Shown here: in pieces, positions 32,955 through 43,205 of the stretch
Numbering within the stretch: position 1 is the first letter of the stretch
Layout of the letters: the number at the start of each line of letters is the position of its first letter
Assembly (NCBI GenBank): GCA_903632075.3
Contig: CAHIKZ030000388.1
Coordinates: 407,001-471,000, forward strand
DNA length: 64,000 bases
Direction of reading: 5' to 3'
Origin: Acanthosepion pharaonis
Taxonomy: Eukaryota > Mollusca > Cephalopoda > Sepiida > Sepiidae
Made by a program: the position numbers and the translations under genes
The notes under the pieces: generated by a model
What the model was told of the DNA's origin: nothing
What the model saw: the letters and a program-made list of their open reading frames with translations, nothing else
Databases searched by the model: none

Positions 32955-33235
32955 AGAACTTACTTGTCCCAGTGGTCCCAACAGCAAAGCTGTTTAGTTC
33001 CAACACCTCTAGGGCAACCTATGGTGGTAAGGTTGAGGAGGAAAGACCAGACTGAATGTGACCAACTCATAAAACCACCCCCAACAGCAAAAATAGGCAA
33101 AGATCTACACAATTTCAATGGCCAGACTGGCAGAAGAGGGCAGCACCAGTTGGGCTGGTCTAACCAAGGTGGACCTTGACAGACCAAGCATCCGACAGCT
33201 CAATGTAACCAGGTTTGCCAGATCTCACCTGTCTC
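32955..33235. other. Unassigned, GC-richer block between two RTE-like fragments
   Basis: About 50% GC in otherwise AT-rich surroundings. Open in both directions (32964-33179 plus, 32960-33187 minus), no motif recognised. It separates two minus-strand RTE-like fragments that are not contiguous in a full element, so it may be an insertion or part of another repeat. Confidence 0.45.
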
Positions 33236-33249
33236 AGTCCCCTTTGAGC

Positions 33250-33560
33250 CATTAGAGAAGCACTTCTTACTTTGCTTGGGTTTTAGGAGGCATCTTTCAT
33301 TATTCCAATGTGCAGATGAATTTCAGTGTTACATTTTCCATCCTGTGTTATAACATTTCTCAGATATTTAAACTTCTGCATTTGTTTCATGTTGATATTT
33401 TCAATTCATAGTTCACATCATGGGCTTTTTCTCTTGCTGACAACAATACTTTCCATCTTCTTACAGTTGATGGCTAATCTACCCCCAACACAATTTTCCA
33501 TTACTCTGAGAATCTGCCATTTTCTTTCTTTGTCTGCCATCAACACAATCTGTATATGTT
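33250..33560 (-). pseudogene. RTE-like LINE RT fragment
   Basis: The reverse complement runs from a degraded region after the catalytic YADD (MADKERK-QILRVMENCVGGRLAINCKKMESIVVSKR) through the KIST... block to the EDGKCD-like site. It overlaps in family content with 32440-32640. Confidence 0.75.
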
Positions 33561-34217
33561 ATTTTATTACTATTTTCAATAGATTTTTTTTAAATTTCCA
33601 ATTTTCTTTTAATCATAAAACTGGAACAATTTCTAAGCAATAATATTTTTATAGAAATCAATTCAACTTTGATAGAATAAGTTTCATAAAAAAAATTTAG
33701 ATTCTGTCGATGAGAAATAGTTTATTAGTGGGCATCTGTCATTTACTAATAATTTAATATTAAATAAATTCAACATTTGGACAGTATCCTTTTAATCTTT
33801 CAGGTAAAAGAAAAAAAAAAGAAAAGAAAAAGTGATATTACTTTTTAACCAATGTAATGAAGTAATTATTATATATGAATGATTAACATAACATGATCTT
33901 AAATGATAAGTTTTTAGATTCCCAAGCAATATGCTCTTAATGTTAATAAAATTGAAACAATGCATTTAAAAAACAAATCTATATTATCAATTTGTAGAAA
34001 AAAAAAAGAATTAAAAAAAATAAACAAAAACATTAAAATCAGTTTGGTGAAAATATATTGACATTACATGAAAAATAAAAATAAAAATAGAAATGAAATG
34101 GAGATAATGGAGTTATTTTTGAAGAAGTAAAGAGGTTTCACAGACTGCAGTAAGAAAATGTTGGTGATTAGAAAGGACATGTCATTTTATGTTATCAGGC
34201 TGATAAAGGAAAATGTT

Positions 34218-34263
<46 letters not shown>

Positions 34264-34510
34264 GTGTGTGTGTGTGTGTATAGGTTTGGTAAAGGAAAGC
34301 TTTTTGTTAAAGTTTTTTCTATAATTTGGATCATATTTATATTTTCTGGTACATATTTAAATATAAATTGTTCAATGTCCAAGTACTTTTAGATTTCGTA
34401 AGTTGTGATTAAAGAGTTTTTTTTTTTGTCTGATGGTTTCATTAATTTCAAATATCATTTCTTTGCATATTCAAGTGAGAATTTGTTATTTTTATTTTAT
34501 TTTAAAAAAA
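33560..34510. other. Unassigned AT-rich sequence with (TA)n(CA)n(GT)n
   Basis: No gene recognised. Compound microsatellite TA then CA then GT at about 34224-34280. Confidence 0.55.
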
Positions 34511-34514
34511 TGTG

Positions 34515-34743
34515 CAGGTGTTGTAATGGATAGCAGCTTGCAATAAAAAAATTGGAGAGGTGAGTTCAAATTCCAGTCAAGTTCATTAAATTCACTTATG
34601 CACCAATACCCTTGGAAAGGTATGAACCCATCTTTTTCTCTCCCCAGCTATGGGTTAAATAGCAGTGTAGACTGGGCTCTTTAGCTATGGTTGGCAACCA
34701 GTCTAGGAGAAGGACAACTCTTAATTCAGAACCAAGAGATAAC
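34515..34743 (+). mobile_element. SINE-V copy without 5S head
   Basis: GCAGGTGTTGTAATGGATAG (box A), GAGTTCAAATTCC (box B), CCCTTGGAAAGGTATGAACC, GCTATGGGTTAAATAGCAG, then GGTTGGCAACCAGTCTAGG and AGAAGGACAACTC. Body matches the two 5S-headed copies at 21.2 and 22.0 kb, but this copy starts at the tRNA-like head. It is interrupted by the TTAA-flanked element at 34748. Confidence 0.8.
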
Positions 34744-34747
34744 TTAA

Positions 34748-34938
34748 CCTTTAGCACAATAGAGGCAAAAATTGTTGCCGTAGAATTCTCTCCCTTTGCA
34801 TAATGTAGGCGTATTCTATTAGAAATAAGTTGATGAGTGTTTGTTTATAGCAACCCTCTCGGGGTGACAGAATTCATCTACAGCATGCAAAAGGATAGAA
34901 TTTTACTGTGACAATTTTTGCCTCCAGCATGCTAAAAG
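34748..34938. mobile_element. piggyBac-like mini-element, TTAA target duplication
   Basis: Flanked by TTAA at 34744-34747 and 34939-34942. Left end CCTTTAGCACAATAGAGGC, right end reverse complement CTTTTAGCATGCTGGAGGC. Arms are about 75 bp and near-complementary. TTAA duplication with CCYTTTAGCA-type ends is the piggyBac hallmark. No transposase. Confidence 0.82.
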
Positions 34939-35499
34939 TTAAGCTCTCAATTAGGTTTCGGCCAAAGAGCTTAATCAATGAGAACTCATTTAACAAGAGT
35001 TGTGCAAAGATCCAGTTTAAGGAATTATGCAACAAATGAAAAGAACTAAATGAAAGGTGAGATTAGCCATTTTCATACAGGAAATTTCGGATTCATTGAC
35101 TGAGCAGTTAGCCTTATTATTGGTTGAAATTTATAAAATCTTTCTCTTAAAAAAGTGTTTCAGAGAAATGAGTTTCTCATATCAAATAGCTGTTATCATT
35201 TTTTTCTAATATTGATGGGACTTGACTTTCAAGGTAGCGTGAAAGTCAACATCTAGATTATATCATCATTTTCCTTTCTAGTTATGTTTGCTATCCATTA
35301 TAGTACTTCATGTCGTTAGAAGCCTTGAACTGATGTGTGTTTTTTTTTGTTTTTGTTTAGAGATAAATTCATATATACCTACACATACATATCTAAAGAG
35401 GTAATGAACTTTTTTAATTATCTATTAATCTGATATTTTTATCATTTTAAACATTATTTTTAGTGGATTTCCATATTTAAGAAAACATTCTGTTTATTT

Positions 35500-35640
35500 T
35501 TTAGTGTTTTTAAGGCGGAGGGGACAGATTTTTAAGGGGAGTACATTTTCCTTTAATTAGATTTCTCAAATATTCAGGCCAGTAGATGAAAAATACTGTT
35601 TAAAAAAAAAAAAAAAATGGAATGCCTTCTCAAAATATGG
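35500..35640 (+). mobile_element. SINE-S tail fragment
   Basis: ATATTCAGGCCAGTAGATG and AATACTGTTT parallel 47250-47300 and the SINE-S tails at 20.6 and 62.2 kb. Confidence 0.5.
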
Positions 35641-35694
35641 GTACCTCCTAAAAATAATGTTTTAAAAATGATATATATAAATATATATATATAT

Positions 35695-35830
35695 ATATAA
35701 AGTCTGTCTGTATTTCTGCGATGAGGTATTGTAATTATTTACACAGTTTACATTGCCGGAGCATACAAAGGCTGAAATTTTGTGAATATGACAATAAAGA
35801 TGTGAACAATAGTCCAAACAACATAAATAG

Positions 35831-35875
<45 letters not shown>

Positions 35876-36005
35876 AAGTCTGTCTATATTTCCAAGATGA
35901 GGCATTGTAACTATTTACACAGATTACATTACTGGAGTGTACAAAGGCTGAAATGTTGTGAATATGACAAAGTTGTGAACAAAAGTCCAAACAATGTAAA
36001 CAGTG

Positions 36006-36054
<49 letters not shown>

Positions 36055-36300
36055 TCTGTCTATTATTGTAACTATTTACACAGTTTACATGCCAGAGCAT
36101 ACAAAGGCTGAAATGTCGTGAAAAGATGTGAATAACAGTCCAGACAATGTAAATAGTGTAAATATATGGAAATCTTTCCATATTTCTGAGATGAGGTATT
36201 GTAACTATTTACAGATTACATTGCCGGAGCATACAAAGGCTGAAATGTTGTGAATATGACAAAGATGTGAACAATGTAAATAGTGTAAATATATATATGG
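35695..36300 (+). repeat. Tandem array of SINE-A tails separated by (TA)n
   Basis: Four units, at about 35700, 35880, 36055 and 36170, each contain GTCTGTCTATATTTC-GAGAT, TTACACAGTTTACATTGCC, GAGCATACAAAGGCTGAAAT, GTGAATATGACAAAGATGTG and a closing GTAAATAGTGTAAATATAT. The first three are followed by (TA)n runs (35830-35873, 36007-36052). ORFs on both strands here are artefacts. Confidence 0.9.
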
Positions 36301-36960
36301 AAGTGTTGAAAAATTCTTAGCCTGACTAAGATGTCCTAAGAATAATTTGGATGTTTGGTCAGATTTTTGAAAATGGGTTCACTTGAGAGAGAGAGAGAGA
36401 GAGAGATAACTGTAGATGCATTATATAAGATATAAAAAGGTAGGAATTCTAATGGTGGTTGGTGAGGCTTGGTGAAAAGGAGTTACAAGTAGAAAATACA
36501 GTAAGGTTTAAACTATGATACAAGCAAAAGAGATGAAAAAAAAAAGTCCCCAAGAAATGGTGGGCTGTTAGAAAGATTGTGTTTGGTTTTCTTTTTTATA
36601 AAACAGAAGTTAAAAGAAATGCATTTTTTTTTTCTCTCAGCTCTAGAGCTAAAGGAACAAACAATCGTACGACATTCATAGAGTAGCAGTAGCAGGACTA
36701 GTAGCATTGAGAAAGCAACATTTGGGTAAACAATAATAGATTTGGAAATAGTTACCCCAGTTTTGCTGCATTTAAATACCTGAAATGATCAAGTGACACA
36801 ATAAAACAGTTGAGCTTTATGACAAGCAAAACAAAAAGAATGCAAAATCATTTTTTGTATAACTCAGATTTTAAAAATGTTGAAAGTTTTACAGCTGAAA
36901 TGAAAGCAATTTGGAAAAAAAAAAACAAAAAAAAACAAATATATATATATATATATATAT
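36301..36960. other. Unassigned AT-rich sequence with (GA)n
   Basis: (GA)n at about 36383-36406; a (TA)n at about 36940-36961. No recognised gene. Confidence 0.5.
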
Positions 36961-37204
36961 AGATATCTGTTTTCATGTAATTTATTATTGCAGATTATAT
37001 TACTATTTTTGTTACGTTTGTATATTTTGTATGCCTTTCTTCTGGCATGGTAGATGAAATGATATGGGTATTGTAACTTTTTTTAATATGTTTTCTATGT
37101 ATGTTTCTTCTTTAAGTAAATATTGGAGACTGCAGATTCTTAATGCTCTTAGATAGAACCCTATAATAATTCCAGATTTAATTTTAGAAGAGTGGTTTGT
37201 TAAG

Positions 37205-37380
37205 TTTGGAGAGAACCTACAATAAACTTCACTTTTGAAACTGAAACCAACTACACTCTTCCGTTCCTGGACATTTTGTTACATAGAAATAATAAACTCA
37301 ATTTTGGCATTTACAGAAAGACTACAAACAAAAATGATCTGATCAGTTTCTACTCAAACCACTCTATCTATTCTAATATA
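37205..37380 (+). pseudogene. Penelope-like element RT fragment
   Basis: The plus-strand translation reads LPFLDILLHRNNKLNFGIYRKTTNKNDLISFYSNH (in two pieces here: LPFLDILLHRNN and FGIYRKTTNKNDL, then FYSNH). The pattern L-P-F-L-D-(V/I)-x(4-6)-h-x-x-x-(V/I)-Y-R-K-x-T-x(4-6)-Y/F-x-S-x-H is characteristic of Penelope-like element reverse transcriptases (it also occurs in related groups). It stops where the 37378 repeat begins. No GIY-YIG endonuclease region was recognised. Confidence 0.75.
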
Positions 37381-37590
37381 TTTATTATTTATCTACTGTA
37401 TAAACTAATGTATCACGTGACTTTTGAAGACCTGATTTTGAAGCTAATTTGACTACAGTAAATGGATATATAGTTTGGTCAATGGCATAGCCAGGGCCAG
37501 CAGTACATATGCTAATCTTATATCTCATGTATAATGCAACCCCCTTAAAATTAGCTTCAAAATGCAAGTATATATGGCAGATCATTTTTA
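37378..37590. repeat. Palindromic repeat, near-identical copy at 39190-39405
   Basis: Nearly identical over about 205 bp to 39190-39405, and related to 38425-38622. Landmarks: TTTATCTACTGTATAAACTA, GAAGACCTGATTTTGAAGC, GTAAATGGATATATAGTTTG, CCAGGGCCAGCAGTACATAT and CCTTAAAATTAGCTTC. The two ends (TTTTGAAGCTAATTTGA / AAAATTAGCTTCAAAAT) are mutually complementary. Parallel ORFs on the minus strand (37385-37666 and 39203-39496) reflect the shared repeat. Confidence 0.85.
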
Positions 37591-37784
37591 TAAATCTAAG
37601 AGCGTTAAGAATTTGCAGACCCCAATATTTACTTAAAGAAGAAACATACATAGAAAACTCATTCAAAAACTTATAATACCCATATCATTTCATCCACAAT
37701 GCAAGAAGAAAGGCATACAAAATATACAACAGAAACAAAAATAAATTACATGAAAACAGATACATAATATATGGGAGGAAAAAT

Positions 37785-38225
37785 ATCTGTTTATATCTCA
37801 GAGATGAGATATTCTGATTACTTATATTATTTACATTATTCAAGCTGTTATCCTCATCTTCATTGCCATATTCACAATGTTTCGGACATTGTACAATCCA
37901 GCCTTCTTCAGGTGATCGGAATTTTGAAGAGCACATGGCCCAGTGGATAAAGTCATTGGTTAAATCCAGTGACTAGACCCAAAGAATTCTGAGTTCAGTA
38001 ACAGGCCACAGCAGAAGCAAAAAAAAAAAAACAAAAAAAAAACTTGGAGAGTTGAGTTAAAGGGAAATAACTGATATATCCAGAAGAGGCATGGGATGTG
38101 GAACTAGAACAGTCTACCCCAGTGGATGAAATAAATGGTTTGGTTCAAAATTCCAAATCACCTGAAGAAGGCCAGAGTGTACAATGGCCGAAATGTTGTG
38201 AATATGTCAATGAAGAAGATAAATG
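37785..38225. mobile_element. SINE-A pair, minus then plus (inverted)
   Basis: 37785-37925 is a minus-strand SINE-A tail (CCGAAACATTGTGAATATGG in reverse). A plus-strand copy follows at 37927 with tRNA-like head GCACATGGCCCAGTGGATAA, box B GAGTTCAGTAAC, body GAACAGTCTACCCCAGTGG and tail CACCTGAAGAAGGCCAGAG. The tails are opposed, so the transcript could form a hairpin. Confidence 0.85.
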
Positions 38226-38424
38226 TATGACAAAGTGGAAAAAAAACGTTTCACATGACATGTTTTATCATTTGGGACTTCATAGGACTAAGTATATATT
38301 TACAGTGAAGTGACTACACATGCACACGAATGAGAGATGCTGGGAATTTTAAATTTAGAGATTTTTTTTTTTTTAATGTGTGTTGTGAGTATATAATCTA
38401 GCCAATTTCATTTACTTTATATAT

Positions 38425-38622
38425 TTGTGTATCATGCAACCTTTGAAGACCAAATTTTGAAGTTAATTTGATGGCAGTAAATGGATATATAGTTTGGTCA
38501 ATGACATTGCATATGTACTGCTGGCCCTGTCTAATTTTATATCTCATGATGTGATCCTCTTAAAATTAGCTTCAAAATTAGGTCTTCAAATGTTGCATGA
38601 TACACAAGTATATACAGTAATT
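38425..38622. mobile_element. Palindromic element, relative of the 37378 repeat
   Basis: Arms: GTATCATGCAACCTTTGAAG, ACCAAATTTTGAAGTTAATTT and, reversed, AAAATTAGCTTCAAAATTAGG, TCTTCAAATGTTGCATGATA. About 195 bp, non-coding. Confidence 0.8.
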
Positions 38623-38745
38623 TTTCAGCAATTGCTTTGTTTACATTTCAGATACAAAACTGAGTAGATAAGAGTTTTGACAAAAATCTAAAGGAGTGAA
38701 TGTGCTTTAAAAAGGCAAAATAGAATCTTGCTTGTTTGTGAAGCT

Positions 38746-38915
38746 TTTTGTAACCAAGTGGTCAATGTATGCTGGAAGAGATGGTCGTCCTTCCTACAAA
38801 GGATGATGCAGGTTCGAATCCTGCTGAGGGCACTTTTTTTTTTTTAATTAAGTTTTTTCAAGTATGCAGACTGCTAGGTGAAATAAATGTTAGATTAAAA
38901 AATAAAATCCATTAA
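38746..38915 (+). mobile_element. SINE-S copy with well-preserved tRNA-Ser-like head
   Basis: GTAACCAAGTGGTCAATG (box A), TGCAGGTTCGAATCCTGC (perfect T-arm with box B), GAGGGCAC then a run of T, and a tail CAGACTGCTAGGTGAAATAA. The T arm pairs perfectly, but the acceptor stem does not, so a SINE or tRNA pseudogene is likelier than a functional gene. Confidence 0.65.
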
Positions 38916-39059
38916 TTCTTCATATATAAAGAAGTTAGTGATCAGAGTTGAATTAGACCAGATAACAGCAGTATTAAAAACGTGGGGGATTAAATTAAAT
39001 ATACATACTTTTTAAGAAGGATTATTGAGGAATTCATCTTTATGGTCCTTTATAGTTAG

Positions 39060-39410
39060 AAATGCTTGCTTACAGGACCGGCAGTATATACACTAATTTT
39101 ATATCTCATGTATGATATGATCCCCTTAAAATTAGCTTCAAAATCAGGTCATCAAATGTTGCATGATATGCGAGTATATATGGTATCTATCTAATATATT
39201 TATTATTTATCTACTGTATAAACTAATGTATCATGCAACCTTTGAAGACCTGATTTTGAAGCTAATTTGACTACAGTAAATGGATATATAGTTTGGTCAA
39301 TGGCATAGCCAGGGCCAGCAGTACATATGCTAATCTTATATCTCATGTATAATGCAACCCCCTTAAAATTAGCTCCAAAATGCAAGTATATATGGCAGAT
39401 CATTTCTGTT
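39060..39410. repeat. Palindromic repeat copies
   Basis: 39060-39185 is a minus-type arm (CCTTAAAATTAGCTTC, TCAAATGTTGCATGATATG), followed at 39190 by the near-identical partner of 37378-37590. Confidence 0.8.
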
Positions 39411-39569
39411 TCTATCATCTTTCTTATAAAATATCCGACATTGTGATAACAGAAGATCTGTGAAGAAGTATTAGATATAAGAACATGGATGCACATTCAC
39501 TGCAGATGATCTAGGGATTAAAGCATTTTATAAACATGTTCATCTTAGTGAATTGTTTTCTCTTTTAAT

Positions 39570-39930
39570 TAGAGTAGGATGCTGAGTATACTACAGACCG
39601 AACATGTGAGCAACAAAGTTTTAGTGAAAATGGAAACAAAAAGGAAACTGATAATTAACACCAGGAAGAAACAGTTGAAATTTCTGGGGCACATAATGAG
39701 GAAGGAGAGATTGGAAAATCTGATACTCACAGGGACAGATTGAAGGCAAGAGGGGCAGAGGAAACTAATACCAAAACTACTTAGTGAAATGAATGGCAGA
39801 ACAAGGTTTAGGCGAGATAACAAAAAGGTAAAATTTATTAAGAGATACAAAGGACAGGAAATTGTGGAGAGCCATTATTGCCCGCATCCTGAAGAGAAAC
39901 AGCATAAAGAAGAAGCATTTTTTTTTATAT
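39570..39930 (+). pseudogene. RTE-like LINE C-terminal fragment with 3' end
   Basis: RMLSILQTEHVSN-KVLVKMETKRK, then KKQLKFLGHIMRKERLENLIL in-frame pieces, the block ACTTAGTGAAATGAATGGCAG (LSEMNG) and a terminal GAGAGCCATTATTGCCCGCA and GAAGCA then T-run. Frame is broken. Confidence 0.78.
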
Positions 39931-40097
39931 CAAAATTGTGGTCAGTCTCATTACAGTGAGTAAATATTGTATTGCCATATAAAAATTTATATATCATTAT
40001 CATATATCTCCAAATGTAAAAGAACAAAGAATAAGATTTCAGCATTCAAAACATTAATTTAAAACAGAGCTCAATACAAAAGTAGAGTCATAAATAT
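39931..40097. other. Unassigned AT-rich sequence
   Basis: Nothing recognised. Confidence 0.4.
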
Positions 40098-40342
40098 TTA
40101 TTATTATGCAGTGTTACATTAGAACATGTATATACCCACTACAAAACTGTATGTCTTGTTTTAATGCTAAAAATTTTTTTTTTAACATTTCATCAGGTGG
40201 GATATCCCTATATCACTAAGGTTAGTAACATTGTGATTTCCCACCTGATGAAATGTTAAAAAAAAATTTTAATGTTGAAACAAGATGTACAGTTTTGTAG
40301 TGGGTATGTGCATGTTTTAATCTAACACTTCATAATATATTT
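40098..40342. mobile_element. Foldback MITE, about 100-bp arms
   Basis: Left arm contains CCCACTACAAAACTGTA and AACATTTCATCAGGTGGGA; right arm contains their reverse complements TCCCACCTGATGAAATGTT and TACAGTTTTGTAGTGGG. Similarity extends to the outermost TTATG-AGTGTTA. Loop is about 35 bp. No coding sequence. Confidence 0.88.
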
Positions 40343-40482
40343 CAATGAAGATTCCAAATCCTCAGTCAAAGGAATTTCTTTGTTTAATACTAAATAAACC
40401 AATATCATTCATAATTAACCCAAACACTGAAATTAGTGTACTTTCAATATTTTTTGCTTTAATAAATTACCTCCTCTCTTAA

Positions 40483-40680
40483 CTATTTAACATTAAACCC
40501 ACCAAACTCCACTTGTAAATATCAACTCCCAGTGTTCAACACATTGTAACCTGCTCCATGTTTACTCTGCAAATAGTATATGACAATATCATTGCAAATA
40601 ATGCAAGATGCTATGCAAATAGTGAGACTTTGAGAGTAGAGATTTATGAGGTGGGGTTGAGCATATTCAGTGCTAAAGAG
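40483..40680. mobile_element. Possible piggyBac-like mini-element with TTAA
   Basis: TTAA at 40479-40482 and 40681-40684. Left end CTATTTAACATTAAACCCACC, right end reversed CTCTTTAGCACTGAATATGC: similar first bases only. Length 198 bp, close to the better supported element at 34748 (191 bp). Confidence 0.55.
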
Positions 40681-40684
40681 TTAA

Positions 40685-41620
40685 TCATAGATTCATTATT
40701 TAAGTCAGAATTATTGCAATGAATGACTCTTTCTCTCTCTCTCTATATATATATATCTCCATATAATTTCGATTGGTTGATTTGAGTAAAGCCAACAAAC
40801 ATTATAATCACCCCACTTTTCTTCTTTTTTTTTTTTCATAAAAAGAGGCTTTATTTTGCCTTTAAATCTGAATAAATTGTTCACTTTCCAGTCATTTACA
40901 ATCACCTGATAAGATGTATTCATATGCATTGAAACAGGATTGCAAATGTGTAGCAATTTTGACATGTTTCTGATGTAATATCCTAAATTAAAAAAATCCA
41001 TATATATATATATCTCCAGATAAAAGAACATATGGAGTAAAATCCACAGTTCATAGCATTTATTTTATATATAAGAATAAAAACTTGTAATTGCAAATGG
41101 ATAACTTATTGTTGAAGCAGACATATTTAACTGATATATTTTGGAAAACTTTCACAATCTTGACCACTCTTGAGAAATAAATAAAGCAGCGACTAAGCTA
41201 CATTGTATGTTTTAACAATTATCTGTTTGGATTTACAAATTTTTATTCTTTTTAATTCAACTTCAATGGAATCAAGTATTTTTACAATATATATTTTTAG
41301 CTTGTAGCATTTATCATTTACATATATCTCTATCAGCCAACTTCATGTATAGTGTGACCCTTGAAATTTTTTTGCTTGAATTTCAACCCCTTCAGAAAAA
41401 TAATTACCTGTATATAGTGCAACTGATCATTGAAAATGCCTAATTTTTAACCTCTTAAAAAAAAAAAAAAAAAAAATTTACCTGTGTATAGTGTCAACTG
41501 ATCATAAAACTTACACTATACTCAAGTACAGTATATGTCATTTTGTGTCCATGTCTACCAACACAAGAACAGCTATAATTAAGAAATAATGTATCTAACC
41601 TTAATATAAAATTTGTTGCA
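40685..41620. other. Unassigned AT-rich sequence
   Basis: (TC)n and (TA)n at about 40728-40756, poly-A at 41457-41477. Positions 41345-41530 recall the 38.4/39.1 kb palindromic repeat (GTATAGTG-AACT, AATTTCAACCCC). No gene. Confidence 0.45.
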
Positions 41621-41624
41621 GCTA

Positions 41625-42025
41625 CTTCAAGAACATTATTTAGATTGTTCAGGATGTTGTCCTCATCTTTATTGTCATGTTCACGACATTTCAGCCATTG
41701 TACTCTCTGGCCTTCTTTAGGTGATTCGGAATTTTGAACTGAACCCAGTTGATAAAAGCATTGGTTGGATCCAGTGACTTGATCCGAAGAGTCCTGTGTT
41801 CAATACCTGGCTAATAATTGAGTCATCCGGAAGAGGTGTGGCACATGGAACTAGAACAAGCTACCCTGGTGGACGAAATAAAGTGTTCAGTTCAAAATTC
41901 TAATCACCTGAAGAAGGCCAGAGCATACAACTACCAAAACATCGTGAACATGGCAATAAAGATGAGGACAACAGTCCAAACAATGTAAATAATTAAAATA
42001 TCTCATCTCAGAAATGTAGACAGAT
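41625..42025. mobile_element. SINE-A pair, minus then plus (inverted)
   Basis: 41640-41735 is the reverse SINE-A tail (ATGTTGTCCTCATC, CCATTGTACTCTCTGGCC). 41740-42025 is a plus copy with a partial head (GATAAAAGCATTGGTTGG), box B-like TGTGTTCAATACC, body AGAACAAGCTACCCTGG and tail CACCTGAAGAAGGCCAGAG to AATGTAAATAATTAAAAT. Confidence 0.85.
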
Positions 42026-42244
42026 ACTTCAAGAACAATCAGAGATTTAATTAATACAAAACTAAAAGGATAATAGCCAGAAATTACAAGCAGGAATTTA
42101 CAGGATTAATTGCAAAAAAAAAAAAAAAAAAAAAATGCCCTAAGAAATACAAAGGTTAATTAAGGAATTAAATAAATAAAAAAATTTATGGGGATTTTTT
42201 TAAATGTAGCTTAGATGTGGTGCAAAGATGAATGTATGAGGCAC

Positions 42245-42335
42245 TCAGTCATGATTGAACTCACTTCTCAGTTGTAATTGTTCCCACAATGCAAGCTTGC
42301 TAACCATTACACCACATTGAGGTGCTCAAATGAAA
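42245..42335 (-). mobile_element. SINE-W head, minus strand
   Basis: Reverse complement: CAATGTGGTGTAATGGTTAG (box A), GTGAGTTCAATCATGAC (box B), GAGTGCC. Matches 30644-30730. Confidence 0.65.
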
Positions 42336-42339
42336 AGAG

Positions 42340-42995
42340 TTTAAGAAGACAAAACTGATCTTTTACAAAACTGTACACTCAAGGCATTAGTTGTTCATTG
42401 TAACAAGTCTAACCATGGTCTTTACTTAAAGAACACAGTTTTAATTAAGAAAATTTCTTGAGGCAAAAAATGTACAAAAAATGCACTAGTCTCAGAAATT
42501 TTCACAGTAAATTTATATCCAGTATCATACAACGTATCTCCTTTCTTAACATAGTTGGCCCACTAAAAATAGATATAAGAATACTTTTTTTCTCTTGAAA
42601 TCATTTGGGAAATACGGCTTCTGTTTCATACTACTTCCAAAATTGGTTTTGGGAACTTCAGAGATAAATAATGGAACCATTAACAATACAACTCGGGTTA
42701 CTGATATTTGTTCATGCACTGAGGCCTGTGTATCAACTTCCATTGCTTTTAACATGACACTGTCAGCTTGCGTTATTTGACAAATTTTTATTTAAGATCT
42801 AAAAAGAAAAGATTTACCATTCCAAAATTATTCTTTCTGTCCCCTCACAGCATATTTTTCTCTCCAAATCAATTTCTGGGGTGAGGAGTATTACAATGAA
42901 ATTGTTACCTCCTTGTACCACTCCTTGTTCCTCTAGCGAGTACACAACTACCCCCTACATTTACAATCAGACTGAAGATATTTTTTTTACAGTTA
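42340..42995. other. Unassigned sequence with small overlapping ORFs
   Basis: Plus ORF 42595-42780 (61 residues, Cys-containing) and minus ORF 42546-42755 (69 residues) overlap. I recognise neither. The AT content is lower than average. Could be a decayed repeat or an isolated exon. Confidence 0.35.
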
Positions 42996-42997
42996 TG

Positions 42998-43205
42998 TTC
43001 GTCCTATCAAAGGCCCAAGAGCCATTTGAAGTAGAGGCTTAAAATTTATTGGTATGTGGTGAAAATAACATTTGACTCTAGAACAGGTTAAGATTGCAGT
43101 GTTTGGGGAAGCATCCTCTTAGGAGTCAGTTTCACAAAGTAGCAGTTCTTGGGAAGAAGCTGTTCTATTGGAACTTACATCTCACCAATGGAGTAGGAAG
43201 GGAAT
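42998..43205 (-). pseudogene. LINE-C 3' end, minus strand
   Basis: Reverse complement shows the LINE-C end: TCCATTGGTGAGATGTAAG, AGCTTCTTCCCAAGAACTGC, TGAAACTGACTCCTAAGAGG and the terminal CTTCAAATGGCTCTTGGGCC. It lies head to head with the plus-strand copy at 43210. Confidence 0.75.

Larger units (their letters stand above)
36962..37772. repeat. Large inverted repeat, about 190-bp arms
   Basis: 36962-37156 and 37578-37770 are near-perfect reverse complements: CTGTTTTCATGTAATTTATT, TTTTGTATGCCTTTCTTCT, TGTTTCTTCTTTAAGTAAAT and AATATTGG-G-CTGCA-ATTCTTA. The spacer holds a Penelope-like fragment and a second palindromic repeat. Confidence 0.88.

Noticed and set aside
38746..38832. Functional tRNA-Ser gene
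   Set aside because: T arm and boxes are good, but acceptor pairing is poor and the sequence continues into a SINE tail, so SINE or pseudogene is likelier.
37385..39496. Two similar minus-strand ORFs (37385-37666 and 39203-39496) as a conserved protein
   Set aside because: The shared part is a palindromic repeat present in two nearly identical copies; similarity reflects recent duplication, including non-coding positions.
42546..42780. Isolated exon on either strand
   Set aside because: Both strands open over about 200 bp, no recognised motif, stop just upstream on the minus strand, no clear splice sites in frame.
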